From positions 1 through 35,293 of the forward strand of contig CACYNE010000046.1 of the NCBI GenBank assembly GCA_902775605.1: a stretch of 35,293 nucleotides of DNA. Reading direction: 5' to 3'. Position 1 is the stretch's first letter; each line of letters opens with the position of its first letter. Shown here piece by piece: positions 1 to 6,005 of this stretch. The notes below the pieces were generated by a model. The model saw only the letters and a list, made by a program, of their open reading frames with translations, did not search any database and was not told the origin of the DNA. This DNA comes from an uncultured Prevotellaceae bacterium (lineage in GTDB: Bacteria; Bacteroidota; Bacteroidia; Bacteroidales; Bacteroidaceae). The position numbers and the translations under genes are program-made.

Positions 1-63
1 CTCATTATGGGTGGCAACGGCATGATGCTCGATGTCTCGAAGGTCATCACCTCAGGCAAATAA
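1..63 (+). CDS. 3' end of an unidentified protein gene (partial)
   Basis: An open frame enters from the left edge and ends at TAA 61-63. The last 20 residues are hydrophobic-to-basic and end in DVSKVITSGK. This is too little to name a family. The same 63 bases occur exactly, inverted, at 5283-5345, where they run into promoter-like AT-rich DNA, so the right copy is probably only a duplicated tail. A strong intrinsic terminator follows at 130-168. If the window edge is a contig edge, this tail could also be a fragment here; the sequence cannot decide. Confidence 0.4.
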   Translation, partial: LIMGGNGMMLDVSKVITSGK

Positions 64-92
64 AAACCCTGATGGGCCATCCGTGCAAAATT

Positions 93-120
93 ACTTGTCT
101 GAATTGTCACATTTGTCACA
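93..120 (-). repeat. TGTGAC repeat site a
   Basis: Read on the minus strand, this is three 9-nt units: two start with TGTGACAA and the third has the degenerate core AGACAAGT. The same pattern recurs at 4012-4039, 4191-4219, 5224-5251 and 11345-11373. It lies between convergent gene ends. Confidence 0.7.
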
Positions 121-129
121 CAAAGAATA

Positions 130-168
130 AGGGCTGGGGAACAACGTGTTCCTCCAGCCCTCTTTTTA
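130..168 (+). terminator. Intrinsic terminator in the left repeat arm
   Basis: AGGGCTGG plus GGAACA pair with TGTTCC and CCAGCCCT around an ACG loop, with one bulged T, followed on the plus strand by TCTTTTT. It is strongest for the CDS ending at 63. On the minus strand it could also end the primase-like transcript, although the following T-run (TTATTCTTT) is broken. Confidence 0.8.
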
Positions 169-197
169 TGCGGCCTTCATGGGATGCTTCCTCTGCG

Positions 198-2483
198 CTA
201 TGCTGCCTGCTTAGGATGCTTGTCTATGAACTGCGCACTCTTGGTGTATTGCTGCGTCTGCGGATTGAAGGTGCAATAGCCGCGACTCACCCATTTGCGA
301 AGCTGTGCTGAACCGTCACCCTTCATACCCTGGGCTCGCCGCACGGTGTTGAGGTCGTCGAGGGAAAACGAGTCGTTGAGAAACTCCATCAGGTTGCGGC
401 GACCAGGCAGCATCACGGCCTTGTCTAATTCCATCGCACGGCGCATCTTCTCGCCAAAGATCCACATCTTGCACCACATGTCGTAGTGGAAAGACCAGCG
501 CACAAAATCCTCAATCTCTTTGCACCACTTCTGACCGTTCATCAGATAGAGCACCATGCCGCGCTTGAAGGCTGAGAGGGTGGCACGATAGGAGAGCTCA
601 CGATAGGTGTCATCATCGGCCAGAGCCGCATATTGGCGGTTTTCCTCTATCATCTGAGCCACCAGCGCATTGGCTTTGCGGCAGAGAACGAGCCCCTTGG
701 CATCGTTGAGCGAGGTGATGAATGCCTGCACCTGCTTCTGAAACTGATCGTCGTAGAGGCCATAGACGGGCATACGGTCGTCATCGGTATAGATGGTGGC
801 AAACGACATGCGCGAGAGTGTGCCATCGAGCATGGCATCGCCAAAGAATCGGCGGCATTTGCCTGGGGTGGTCGAGGCATTCCAGTTCCAGCGCACCTCA
901 ACGCACTCTGACACCGACTTGGTGCCTACACGCTCCTGACCATACTCGCCGCAATCGAAGGCCAGACGCAGAATCTCGGTCACGTTGTTGCCCTTGCCGT
1001 TGGTCTTGAGCTGGTTCAGCATGCCTATCTCATCCATGCGCGTATAGAGGAATCTGCCGCCAGCATCAGCCATCAGTTGAACGAAGGCGGCGGGTGTCAT
1101 ATCCGACTTGACCCACTGCACGGTGAGACCTTTGGGGCGCTCAGGCTTCTGTTCGTCGGCTGGGCAGGTGTCGTACTGCTCCTTATACTCCTGCATCAGT
1201 TTGCGGTTCTTGGCGTCGCGCTCCTTGATGTCGGCCATGATGGCGTTGATGGGTTCGTTGACGCACGACTTTCCGCTCGACATCTCGGCCACCAAGACAT
1301 TCATGAATGTAGGCTCTACGAGGGCATTGTCGTTATAGCGAAACTTCACGCCTTTGCAGTGAGCACCCAGTGCGGGGAAGATGCCCATGGCGACAGCAGG
1401 CTTTAAGTGAGTGGGCACGTTCTTGGTGATGAGTTTCATAAACTTGGTCAGCTTTTCAGGCATCACGGGCGGCTGCGAGGCATGCACGCCGTTGGCTTCG
1501 ATGGCCTCCTTCACCAGCTGCTGCTCTCGGGCACGCTCCAGAGCGCGGTTCATGATGTCGGGCACCGTCTTGGTCTGCGGGCGGTTGCAGGCAGAGCGGA
1601 GGGTGGCGTGAAATTTCGCCTCCTCTTCGCCATAGCGGGGCATCACCTGAGCAATCCACTGGGCATCATCGTTGCACACATAGCGCAGATAGCAGGCCAT
1701 TGCAAAGATGAAGTTGTTGCGGGCACCCTGGGCAGGCACACCCCCCAGCACTTCCTCCAGCGCACGCACAATCAGGTCATAGCCGATGCCATTGAACGAG
1801 GACTCGTAATCGGTCTCGGCGGGCAGGATGGGTGCAGAATAATGACTGTCATTTGTCACAACTGTCACGGGATTCTCAGGCACAGACACCTCACGCTCGG
1901 CAAACAGCTCTTCCTCATCGTAATAGAGCACATAGTCGCGACACACCACAAACGAGCAGCGGGCCATGTCCTTCACAGAGCCGTCGTAGGTCTCATCCTC
2001 CAGTTGGTCTGCCATCCACTGCTGAGCCTCGGCAAGGCTCATGCCCTTTGGCATTTCAAACACCAGGCGCACGCCCTCGTTGCTGGGCGAGATATGGGCA
2101 AACGAGATACCCAGTTCCACTTCGCGGCCAGCCACCTTGGTGTGATAATAGGCGCGAGGGTCGATGGTGAGATGGTCCACATCATAGATGGAGAGTCCGC
2201 TGGGCACTGCCGACTCATTGTGGCGATACCCGTCACTGAATGCCGCATGGAAACACACCACGGGCAGGTTGTCGGCCTTCAGCTTGTTCTTGAGGTCGTT
2301 GAAGTCCTTACGCGCGAGCGTGCCTTTCTTTACTTCCTCCAGATGGCGGGCAATTGTTTGGCAGGTCTCGGCCACCCGTACATCGTCGAGTGCTGCATTC
2401 AGCAGTTCTGGGGTGCAGGGAACCATCTTTGCGGGTGTCATGATTGATGTTGAAATGGAAAACATATACCTTGTTGTGTTCAT
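198..2483 (-). CDS. VirE-N/DUF3987 primase-helicase-like protein
   Basis: The 761-residue protein has the two-part layout of Bacteroidales VirE N-terminal/DUF3987 proteins. An N-terminal BT4734-like domain (about residues 40-195, with SIYDVDHL and GVRLVFEMPKG) is followed by a helical linker (about 230-325) and a DUF3987 ATPase-like domain (about 335-740). The Walker A-like loop is MSSGKS at 401-406. Such proteins are usually found on genomic islands and resemble replicative primase-helicases; a role in replication of this block is inference. The start at 2483 follows an A-rich leader, with a TATCTTTG box about 67 bases upstream; residues M7 or M15 are possible later starts. Its stop lies inside the left inverted-repeat arm. 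The plus-strand ORFs covering it are shadows. Confidence 0.85.
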   Translation of the reverse strand: MNTTRYMFSISTSIMTPAKMVPCTPELLNAALDDVRVAETCQTIARHLEEVKKGTLARKDFNDLKNKLKADNLPVVCFHAAFSDGYRHNESAVPSGLSIYDVDHLTIDPRAYYHTKVAGREVELGISFAHISPSNEGVRLVFEMPKGMSLAEAQQWMADQLEDETYDGSVKDMARCSFVVCRDYVLYYDEEELFAEREVSVPENPVTVVTNDSHYSAPILPAETDYESSFNGIGYDLIVRALEEVLGGVPAQGARNNFIFAMACYLRYVCNDDAQWIAQVMPRYGEEEAKFHATLRSACNRPQTKTVPDIMNRALERAREQQLVKEAIEANGVHASQPPVMPEKLTKFMKLITKNVPTHLKPAVAMGIFPALGAHCKGVKFRYNDNALVEPTFMNVLVAEMSSGKSCVNEPINAIMADIKERDAKNRKLMQEYKEQYDTCPADEQKPERPKGLTVQWVKSDMTPAAFVQLMADAGGRFLYTRMDEIGMLNQLKTNGKGNNVTEILRLAFDCGEYGQERVGTKSVSECVEVRWNWNASTTPGKCRRFFGDAMLDGTLSRMSFATIYTDDDRMPVYGLYDDQFQKQVQAFITSLNDAKGLVLCRKANALVAQMIEENRQYAALADDDTYRELSYRATLSAFKRGMVLYLMNGQKWCKEIEDFVRWSFHYDMWCKMWIFGEKMRRAMELDKAVMLPGRRNLMEFLNDSFSLDDLNTVRRAQGMKGDGSAQLRKWVSRGYCTFNPQTQQYTKSAQFIDKHPKQAA

Positions 2484-2549
2484 AATTTTTTTTGTTTTTT
2501 AAAGGTTACTATTCTTGTTATTATTTGCGTCATCGGCCGATTGACAGTG

Positions 2550-2557
2550 CAAAGATA
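2550..2557 (-). promoter_or_regulatory. -7 box (TATCTTTG) of the primase-like gene
   Basis: TATCTTTG on the minus strand followed by C, the commonest form of the Bacteroidetes -7 element in this window. A leader of about 60 bases precedes the start at 2483. No clear -33 box is seen. Confidence 0.7.
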
Positions 2558-2593
2558 GTAACACTTTTTGGATTAAGCTGACATAAAAAAGGC

Positions 2594-2617
2594 CGTTGGA
2601 ACGTTCGTTGGAACGTT
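2594..2617. repeat. Exact tandem 12-mer CGTTGGAACGTT x2
   Basis: Two head-to-tail copies of CGTTGGAACGTT are followed by a looser AGAACGGCATTGGAATG. The unit contains the palindrome AACGTT. It sits 37 bases upstream of the primase promoter box, in the short gap after the HIRAN-like gene, a plausible operator or iteron position. Confidence 0.8.
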
Positions 2618-2650
2618 AGAACGGCATTGGAATGTTTTCATTGGAAAAGC

Positions 2651-3979
2651 TTAGCGAAAGCCGATACTTTTTCTCAAAATGCTGCGCAATTCGGTGGCTG
2701 CAGCTACCTGTCGCTGATGGGCGGCACCCGCTCCGCGCCACACATGGAAGGGCTTGTTGGCATATTCAGAACACTTGCTCACATTGTCGTAACTGCAGTA
2801 GCACTCATAACCGCTGTCGGGCCCGAATCCCCACTTTTGCATCTTGCGGCAGAGGTCGAGCAGGTCGGTGCTCTCCACATGATAGTCAAACGTGAGCACA
2901 CTCAGCACGCCCGCCCACTGGTTCTTCTGCTTCATGATCAGGTTGCCGTGTGCGTCTCTCATTTTAAGCAACTCGATGATGCCTTGCTTCAAAGCCTCGT
3001 CGCCGCTGTTCAGCGATTGAGGCCGGCTCAGACTCTCTATCTCGTCGATAGGCTCTACGTCGCCCTCACGCCCCCACCGCCTAATTTTCACACGCCCTTT
3101 CAGAATCATCAGCACGATGCCCGAAAGGAGCTGAAACAGATATTTGCGAGGCACATGCTTGTAATACACCTCGCGCAGAAAGTCCACGGGGTCAGAGAGA
3201 AACTTGTCGTAGAGCTGGAAGGGGAAGGCACGGAGCTGAGCTTCCAACACGTCGAGGCGGTTGTCATAGGTGTAATGGCTGTGCTCCAAACCCTTACGCC
3301 GAAGCTGTCGGGGCAGGTCTATGAAGAGGTAATGCGCCACTGCGTTGCGATTGTCGTGGGTCATCAGCAGCCCTTTCTGCTGCTGCAACTTGGCCTCCCA
3401 CTCCTTTAGAAACGCCCTCTCGCTCATAGCCAGCAGGCGTTCTATGCGATAGCGGGCGCGGGTCATCTCGCGACTCATATCATAGAGGTGCTCGGCCAGT
3501 AAGTTCTCTGCCAGCGATATTACGTCTTCGTCGGCTTGATCCGTATTTTCGAGCGCATCAATCAGGTCGGCCGTCAAATCGCCCAACTGCTCCAGCTTCT
3601 TGGGCATCAGCGGCAGTCCGTCGTAGTGCCAGCCCTGATACACGCTGTCATCAAACGGCTCGTAGTCCCAGTCAACGGCCTCCACCTCGCACTCCACGGT
3701 GAGCACGGGCGGCTCGGCATGGCTTTCCACCACCACGCCCCTCAGCCGCTCTTTCTTTGAGCCCTTCAAGGCCTGATACACCACATCAAGGTCGGGCACG
3801 GCCACATAGCCAATATGCAGTTTGCCCTCACGCGCACGCACGGCATAAGGGTCTTTCACGTTCTCGGGTTGCGGCTGCATCGTCATCTGTTTGCCCACCG
3901 CCGCCTCGGCATATTCTTTCCAATGGTCGCGCACATCCCAATGATAGAGCCCCACCACGTTGAATCTTATCTTTTCCAT
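2651..3979 (-). CDS. HIRAN-like domain protein, otherwise unknown
   Basis: The protein has 442 residues. Residues about 1-110 resemble a HIRAN domain: FNVVGLYHWD, then EPN-like QPENVKDPYAVRAR, then HIGYVAVPD. HIRAN domains bind DNA 3' ends or modified DNA in other proteins, usually joined to helicases or nucleases. The remaining 330 residues are charged and helical (DQADEDVISLAENLLAEHL; REMTRARYRIERLL) and I recognise no catalytic motif in them. No signal peptide or membrane segment is seen. It is co-oriented with the primase-like gene but has its own -7 box only 8 bases before the ATG. The intervening 167 bases hold the primase promoter and the tandem 12-mers. The HIRAN call is moderate; the C-terminal role is unknown. 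Confidence 0.65.
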   Translation of the reverse strand: MEKIRFNVVGLYHWDVRDHWKEYAEAAVGKQMTMQPQPENVKDPYAVRAREGKLHIGYVAVPDLDVVYQALKGSKKERLRGVVVESHAEPPVLTVECEVEAVDWDYEPFDDSVYQGWHYDGLPLMPKKLEQLGDLTADLIDALENTDQADEDVISLAENLLAEHLYDMSREMTRARYRIERLLAMSERAFLKEWEAKLQQQKGLLMTHDNRNAVAHYLFIDLPRQLRRKGLEHSHYTYDNRLDVLEAQLRAFPFQLYDKFLSDPVDFLREVYYKHVPRKYLFQLLSGIVLMILKGRVKIRRWGREGDVEPIDEIESLSRPQSLNSGDEALKQGIIELLKMRDAHGNLIMKQKNQWAGVLSVLTFDYHVESTDLLDLCRKMQKWGFGPDSGYECYCSYDNVSKCSEYANKPFHVWRGAGAAHQRQVAAATELRSILRKSIGFR

Positions 3980-3987
3980 CTGGCCTA

Positions 3988-3995
3988 CAAAGTTA
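3988..3995 (-). promoter_or_regulatory. -7 box (TAACTTTG) of the HIRAN-like gene
   Basis: TAACTTTG on the minus strand ends 8 bases before ATG (3977-3979). The mRNA would have almost no leader. Confidence 0.65.
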
Positions 3996-4011
3996 CGAAG
4001 AAAAAATGAAT

Positions 4012-4039
4012 CTGTGACAATTGTGACAAAAGGACAATC
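4012..4039 (+). repeat. TGTGAC repeat site b
   Basis: TGTGACAAT and TGTGACAAA lie in tandem at 9-nt spacing, followed by an offset AGGACAATC unit. It sits just upstream of the HIRAN promoter box. Confidence 0.7.
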
Positions 4040-4190
4040 ATTTTTTTTTCATTTTCTTATATAGCACATTCTTCGTGCCTATATGTACTGTTTCATACAT
4101 CTAAATGTATTGTTTACGCATCACATCTTCTTGATGTTATTCTTTTACGCATCACACCCCCTGCTGCCAACCAAACGGCCATGCAGAAAA

Positions 4191-4219
4191 CATTGTCTTA
4201 ATTGTCACAAGCGTCACAC
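4191..4219 (-). repeat. TGTGAC repeat site c
   Basis: Read on the minus strand: TGTGACGCT, TGTGACAAT and TAAGACAAT, three units in 9-nt register. Confidence 0.7.
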
Positions 4220-4371
4220 TCCCCGCCGCTATTTGCGCCCTCGCCAGCGAAATCAGTCTCCCTGCCCTGGGAGTAAAAAACACGCGCATGAACACATTTT
4301 GCGTGTGTATGAAAATGGTCTGTCTGACATCATTTTTATCGAAAAATCTTGGAAGATTGGGGAAAAGTCTT

Positions 4372-4379
4372 TATCTTTG
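4372..4379 (+). promoter_or_regulatory. Promoter (TATCTTTG) of the HI0074/MNT pair
   Basis: TATCTTTG with a TTGG -33 box at 4349-4352, 19 bases upstream, is a textbook Bacteroidetes sigma-ABfr promoter. The 17 bases CTTGGAAGATTGGGGAA (4348-4364) recur exactly at 8541-8557 on the minus strand, in front of another -7 box. Confidence 0.8.
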
Positions 4380-4401
4380 CACTCAAATATTAATGAGAGG
4401 T

Positions 4402-4803
4402 ATGGAACAGCAGATGGATATTCGTTGGATTCAGCGCTATATGAACTTTCATAAGGCCTGCACAAGGTTATTGGAAGTGACAGAGGCAGACCGCTATATG
4501 GACGATTTGTCGGAGTTGGAAATGGAAGGCCTCGTTCAACGATTCGAATACACCTTTGAACTTTCGTGGAAAGTGCTGCAAGACTTGCTAATCTACAAGG
4601 GCTATGAATTCATGTTAGGTCCTAATGGCACACTGAAAATGGCTTTTGAGGATGGCTTGATTACAGACCATGATGGTTGGAGAAAAATGGCAAAATCACG
4701 AAACACGCTGAGTCACGTCTATGATGAGGCAGAGGTTTTGCAAATTGTCAAACTCATTTATAGTGATTACGCCCCTTTATTGAGGGAGCTTGACAACAAG
4801 TAA
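4402..4803 (+). CDS. HI0074-family nucleotidyltransferase partner
   Basis: The 133-residue helical protein matches the HI0074 nucleotidyltransferase substrate-binding family (HEPN-like fold). It has the core RFEYTFELSWKVLQDLL and the late motif WRKMAKSRNTLSHVYDE. HI0074-like proteins pair with a small MNT nucleotidyltransferase, and one follows here after 35 bases. Such pairs are related to HEPN/MNT toxin-antitoxin modules, but the RxxxxH RNase motif is not evident, so a toxin role is not shown. An in-frame ATG at 4288 lies upstream of the promoter box and is excluded; ATG 4393 is possible, but ATG 4402 gives the usual family N-terminus. Confidence 0.85.
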   Translation: MEQQMDIRWIQRYMNFHKACTRLLEVTEADRYMDDLSELEMEGLVQRFEYTFELSWKVLQDLLIYKGYEFMLGPNGTLKMAFEDGLITDHDGWRKMAKSRNTLSHVYDEAEVLQIVKLIYSDYAPLLRELDNK

Positions 4804-4838
4804 GAGTTGCTATCTCACAACATGGATTATCAGCAGCC

Positions 4839-5144
4839 ATGAAATTCGGACTCAGCGATACGGTTATCCAAGAACTGCAAGATGTCTTTCGCCGCCACGC
4901 GAACATCGAGAAGGTACTGATTTTCGGCTCTCGGTCGAAAGGTTCTTTCCGTGCTGGTTCGGATATTGATCTCGCTGTCATTGGCACGGATATTGATTAC
5001 AACTTACTGCTGACCATTCGGTGCGAGATAGATGACTTAGATATGCTTTATAAGATTGACCTGCTCGATTATCAGAAAGAAATAGGCACACCTATTGGCG
5101 ACCATATAAACAGAGTGGGACAAGTCTTTTATGAAGCCGCGTAG
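4839..5144 (+). CDS. MNT-type minimal nucleotidyltransferase (HI0073-like)
   Basis: The 101-residue protein is a minimal nucleotidyltransferase. The motif GSRSKGSFRAGSDIDLAV (residues 30-47) supplies the G-S pair and the two metal-binding aspartates D42 and D44, and D74 in KIDLLD is a candidate third carboxylate. Family members transfer nucleotides to a protein or small-molecule substrate; in MNT antitoxins they AMPylate the HEPN partner. The catalytic residues look intact. It forms the second gene of a two-gene unit with the HI0074-like gene. Its final GCC GCG TAG lies at the start of the right inverted-repeat arm, just as the last codons of the primase lie in the left arm. Confidence 0.88.
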   Translation: MKFGLSDTVIQELQDVFRRHANIEKVLIFGSRSKGSFRAGSDIDLAVIGTDIDYNLLLTIRCEIDDLDMLYKIDLLDYQKEIGTPIGDHINRVGQVFYEAA

Positions 5145-5181
5145 CTCAGAGAAAGCATCCCATGCAGGCCGCGTAAAAAAG

Positions 5182-5214
5182 AGGGCTGGAGGAACACGTT
5201 GTTCCCCCAGCTCT
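5182..5214. terminator. Terminator hairpin in the right repeat arm
   Basis: GGGCTGG and GGAACA pair with TGTTCC and CCAGCTC around CGT. On the plus strand, after the MNT gene, the T-run is weak (TTATTCTTTT). On the minus strand it is strong (CTCTTTTTT). This is the counterpart of 130-168. Confidence 0.7.
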
Positions 5215-5223
5215 TATTCTTTT

Positions 5224-5251
5224 GTGTGACAAATGTGACAATTCGGACAAG
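5224..5251 (+). repeat. TGTGAC repeat site d
   Basis: TGTGACAAA, TGTGACAAT and TCGGACAAG lie in perfect 9-nt register. It is the inverted counterpart of site a. Confidence 0.7.
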
Positions 5252-5414
5252 TAATTTTGCACGGATGGCCCATCAGGGTTTTTATTTGCCTGAGGTGATG
5301 ACCTTCGAGACATCGAGCATCATGCCGTTGCCACCCATAATGAGATAATCATTGTTATATTGATTTAAACAATAAAAAAACAACGTTTTTCTTTTGCTTT
5401 CAGAGAAAAATTGA

Positions 5415-5422
5415 TACCTTTG
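5415..5422 (+). promoter_or_regulatory. Promoter (TACCTTTG) of the structured RNA
   Basis: TACCTTTG with a TTTG -33 box at 5393-5396, 18 bases upstream. There is no ORF start within 250 bases downstream, so the promoter most likely drives the RNA at about 5430-5640. Confidence 0.7.
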
Positions 5423-5429
5423 CAATGTC

Positions 5430-5640
5430 TTGCGCATAGGCGAATAGACAAAGACATAGTAGAGTTGGAATAAATGTGTTTATAAACTCCATTCTCGTCT
5501 CAGAATAACGGCCAATCATTCTAAGAGAGTGCATAAGAGAATAGAGGGAAATAGACACGTCCTTTGCGGACGTGTTCTCCCTTTTGGTTATCTTATGCGG
5601 GGTACTTGGCCGTTCCCTTGGGACGATAAGGAAAAAGTGG
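5430..5640 (+). ncRNA. Rod-like structured RNA, possibly 6S RNA
   Basis: A non-coding stretch of about 200 bases follows its own promoter and folds by eye into one long rod. 5496-5515 pairs with 5606-5625 (17 pairs, including two G-U, around a 3x3 internal loop). After an asymmetric internal bubble (5516-5530 against 5599-5605), GCATAAGA 5531-5538 pairs with 5591-5598, AGGGA 5545-5549 with 5578-5582, and ACACGTCC 5555-5562 with GGACGTGT 5568-5575 around TTTGC. A side hairpin lies at about 5464-5488. A closing stem, central bubble and terminal arm at this length are the architecture of 6S RNA, which binds RNA polymerase. The 6S name is inference; the fold itself is seen. No clear U-tract terminator follows. 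Confidence 0.55.
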
Positions 5641-5686
5641 CAAAGAATACGTCCGCTCTATATGTTTTCCTTTATATTAAAGAAAT

Positions 5687-5929
5687 ATGGTGAACATAGG
5701 ACAAGCAATTAAGGATGAACTATTACGACAAGAGCGTTCCGTAACTTGGTTGGCACGGAAATTAGGATGCAACCGAGCTGCTGTTTACCGTATTATGCAA
5801 AAAAATAGCATTGACACAGGGGTGCTTCAGAAAATATGTATTATACTGAATCACAACTTTTTTGAGTCTCTTGGAAAAGAAACTGGAGACAGGCTGTACA
5901 AAAACGATACAGAAGTGTCGCATTTATGA
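5687..5929 (+). CDS. Small XRE-like HTH DNA-binding protein
   Basis: The 80-residue protein consists mainly of a helix-turn-helix of the kind common in Bacteroidales: SVTWLARKLGCNRAAVYRI (residues 18-36) followed by SIDTGVLQKICIILNHNFF. It probably acts as a DNA-binding regulator; the target is unknown. No enzymatic or membrane part is present. It begins right after the structured RNA and has no clear -7 box of its own, so it may be read from the RNA's promoter. A separate promoter follows it at 5965. Its codon use is AT-rich, like the next three genes. Confidence 0.8.
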   Translation: MVNIGQAIKDELLRQERSVTWLARKLGCNRAAVYRIMQKNSIDTGVLQKICIILNHNFFESLGKETGDRLYKNDTEVSHL

Positions 5930-5964
5930 TACACTCCTTTTTTTGTTTCTTGATGGAAATAGTC

Positions 5965-5972
5965 TAACTTTG
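5965..5972 (+). promoter_or_regulatory. Promoter (TAACTTTG) of the propeller-lipoprotein-barrel operon
   Basis: TAACTTTG with TTTG at 5942-5945, spacing 19, lies 33 bases before the ATG at 6006. Confidence 0.75.
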
Positions 5973-6005
5973 CCGATATAATATATCTTAAAAAAACATT
6001 TGACA

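Larger units (their letters stand above)
1..205. repeat. Left arm of ~0.2 kb inverted repeat
   Basis: Bases 1 to about 205 match the reverse complement of 5139-5345. The outer 99 bases are identical. The inner ~105 bases show roughly eleven differences, including single-base indels. The arm covers the tail of the CDS ending at 63, a TGTGAC repeat site, an intrinsic terminator and the last codons of the primase-like gene. The left limit may lie outside the window. Confidence 0.9.
3996..4371. other. Divergent intergenic region with short repeats, no gene
   Basis: About 375 bases lie between the leftward HIRAN-like gene and the rightward HI0074-like gene. No convincing ORF is seen. It contains two TGTGAC sites (4012-4039 and 4191-4219), a direct repeat TTTACGCATCACA at 4113-4125 and 4144-4156, a near-repeat TGTACTGTTT/TGTATTGTTT (about 4085-4115), and a small inverted repeat ATACAT-ctaa-ATGTAT near 4095-4110. 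These could be operators; nothing proves it. Confidence 0.6.
5139..5345. repeat. Right arm of ~0.2 kb inverted repeat
   Basis: This is the reverse complement of 1 to about 205. The outer 5247-5345 part is identical to 1-99 and the inner part has diverged. It contains a TGTGAC site, a terminator hairpin and, on the minus strand at 5283-5345, the same 20-codon tail plus stop seen at 1-63. Confidence 0.9.

Noticed and set aside
1407-2447. 346-codon plus-strand ORF opposite the primase-like gene
   Set aside because: Low-complexity His/Leu/Gly-rich translation antisense to a protein with recognisable domains; a shadow of GC-rich codons.
2627-3409. 260-codon plus-strand ORF opposite the HIRAN-like gene
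   Set aside because: No promoter or family resemblance; the minus frame has a HIRAN-like domain and a -7 box.
4083-4156. Possible CRISPR array from the short direct repeats
   Set aside because: Only two 13-base repeats and no array periodicity or cas genes.
4402-5144. Calling the HI0074/MNT pair a proven toxin-antitoxin system
   Set aside because: The HEPN RNase motif RxxxxH is not evident, so only the family pairing is supported.
5430-5640. tmRNA, RNase P RNA or SRP RNA
   Set aside because: No tag reading frame, no RNase P conserved core and no SRP tetraloop motif visible; the fold fits a 6S-like rod better.
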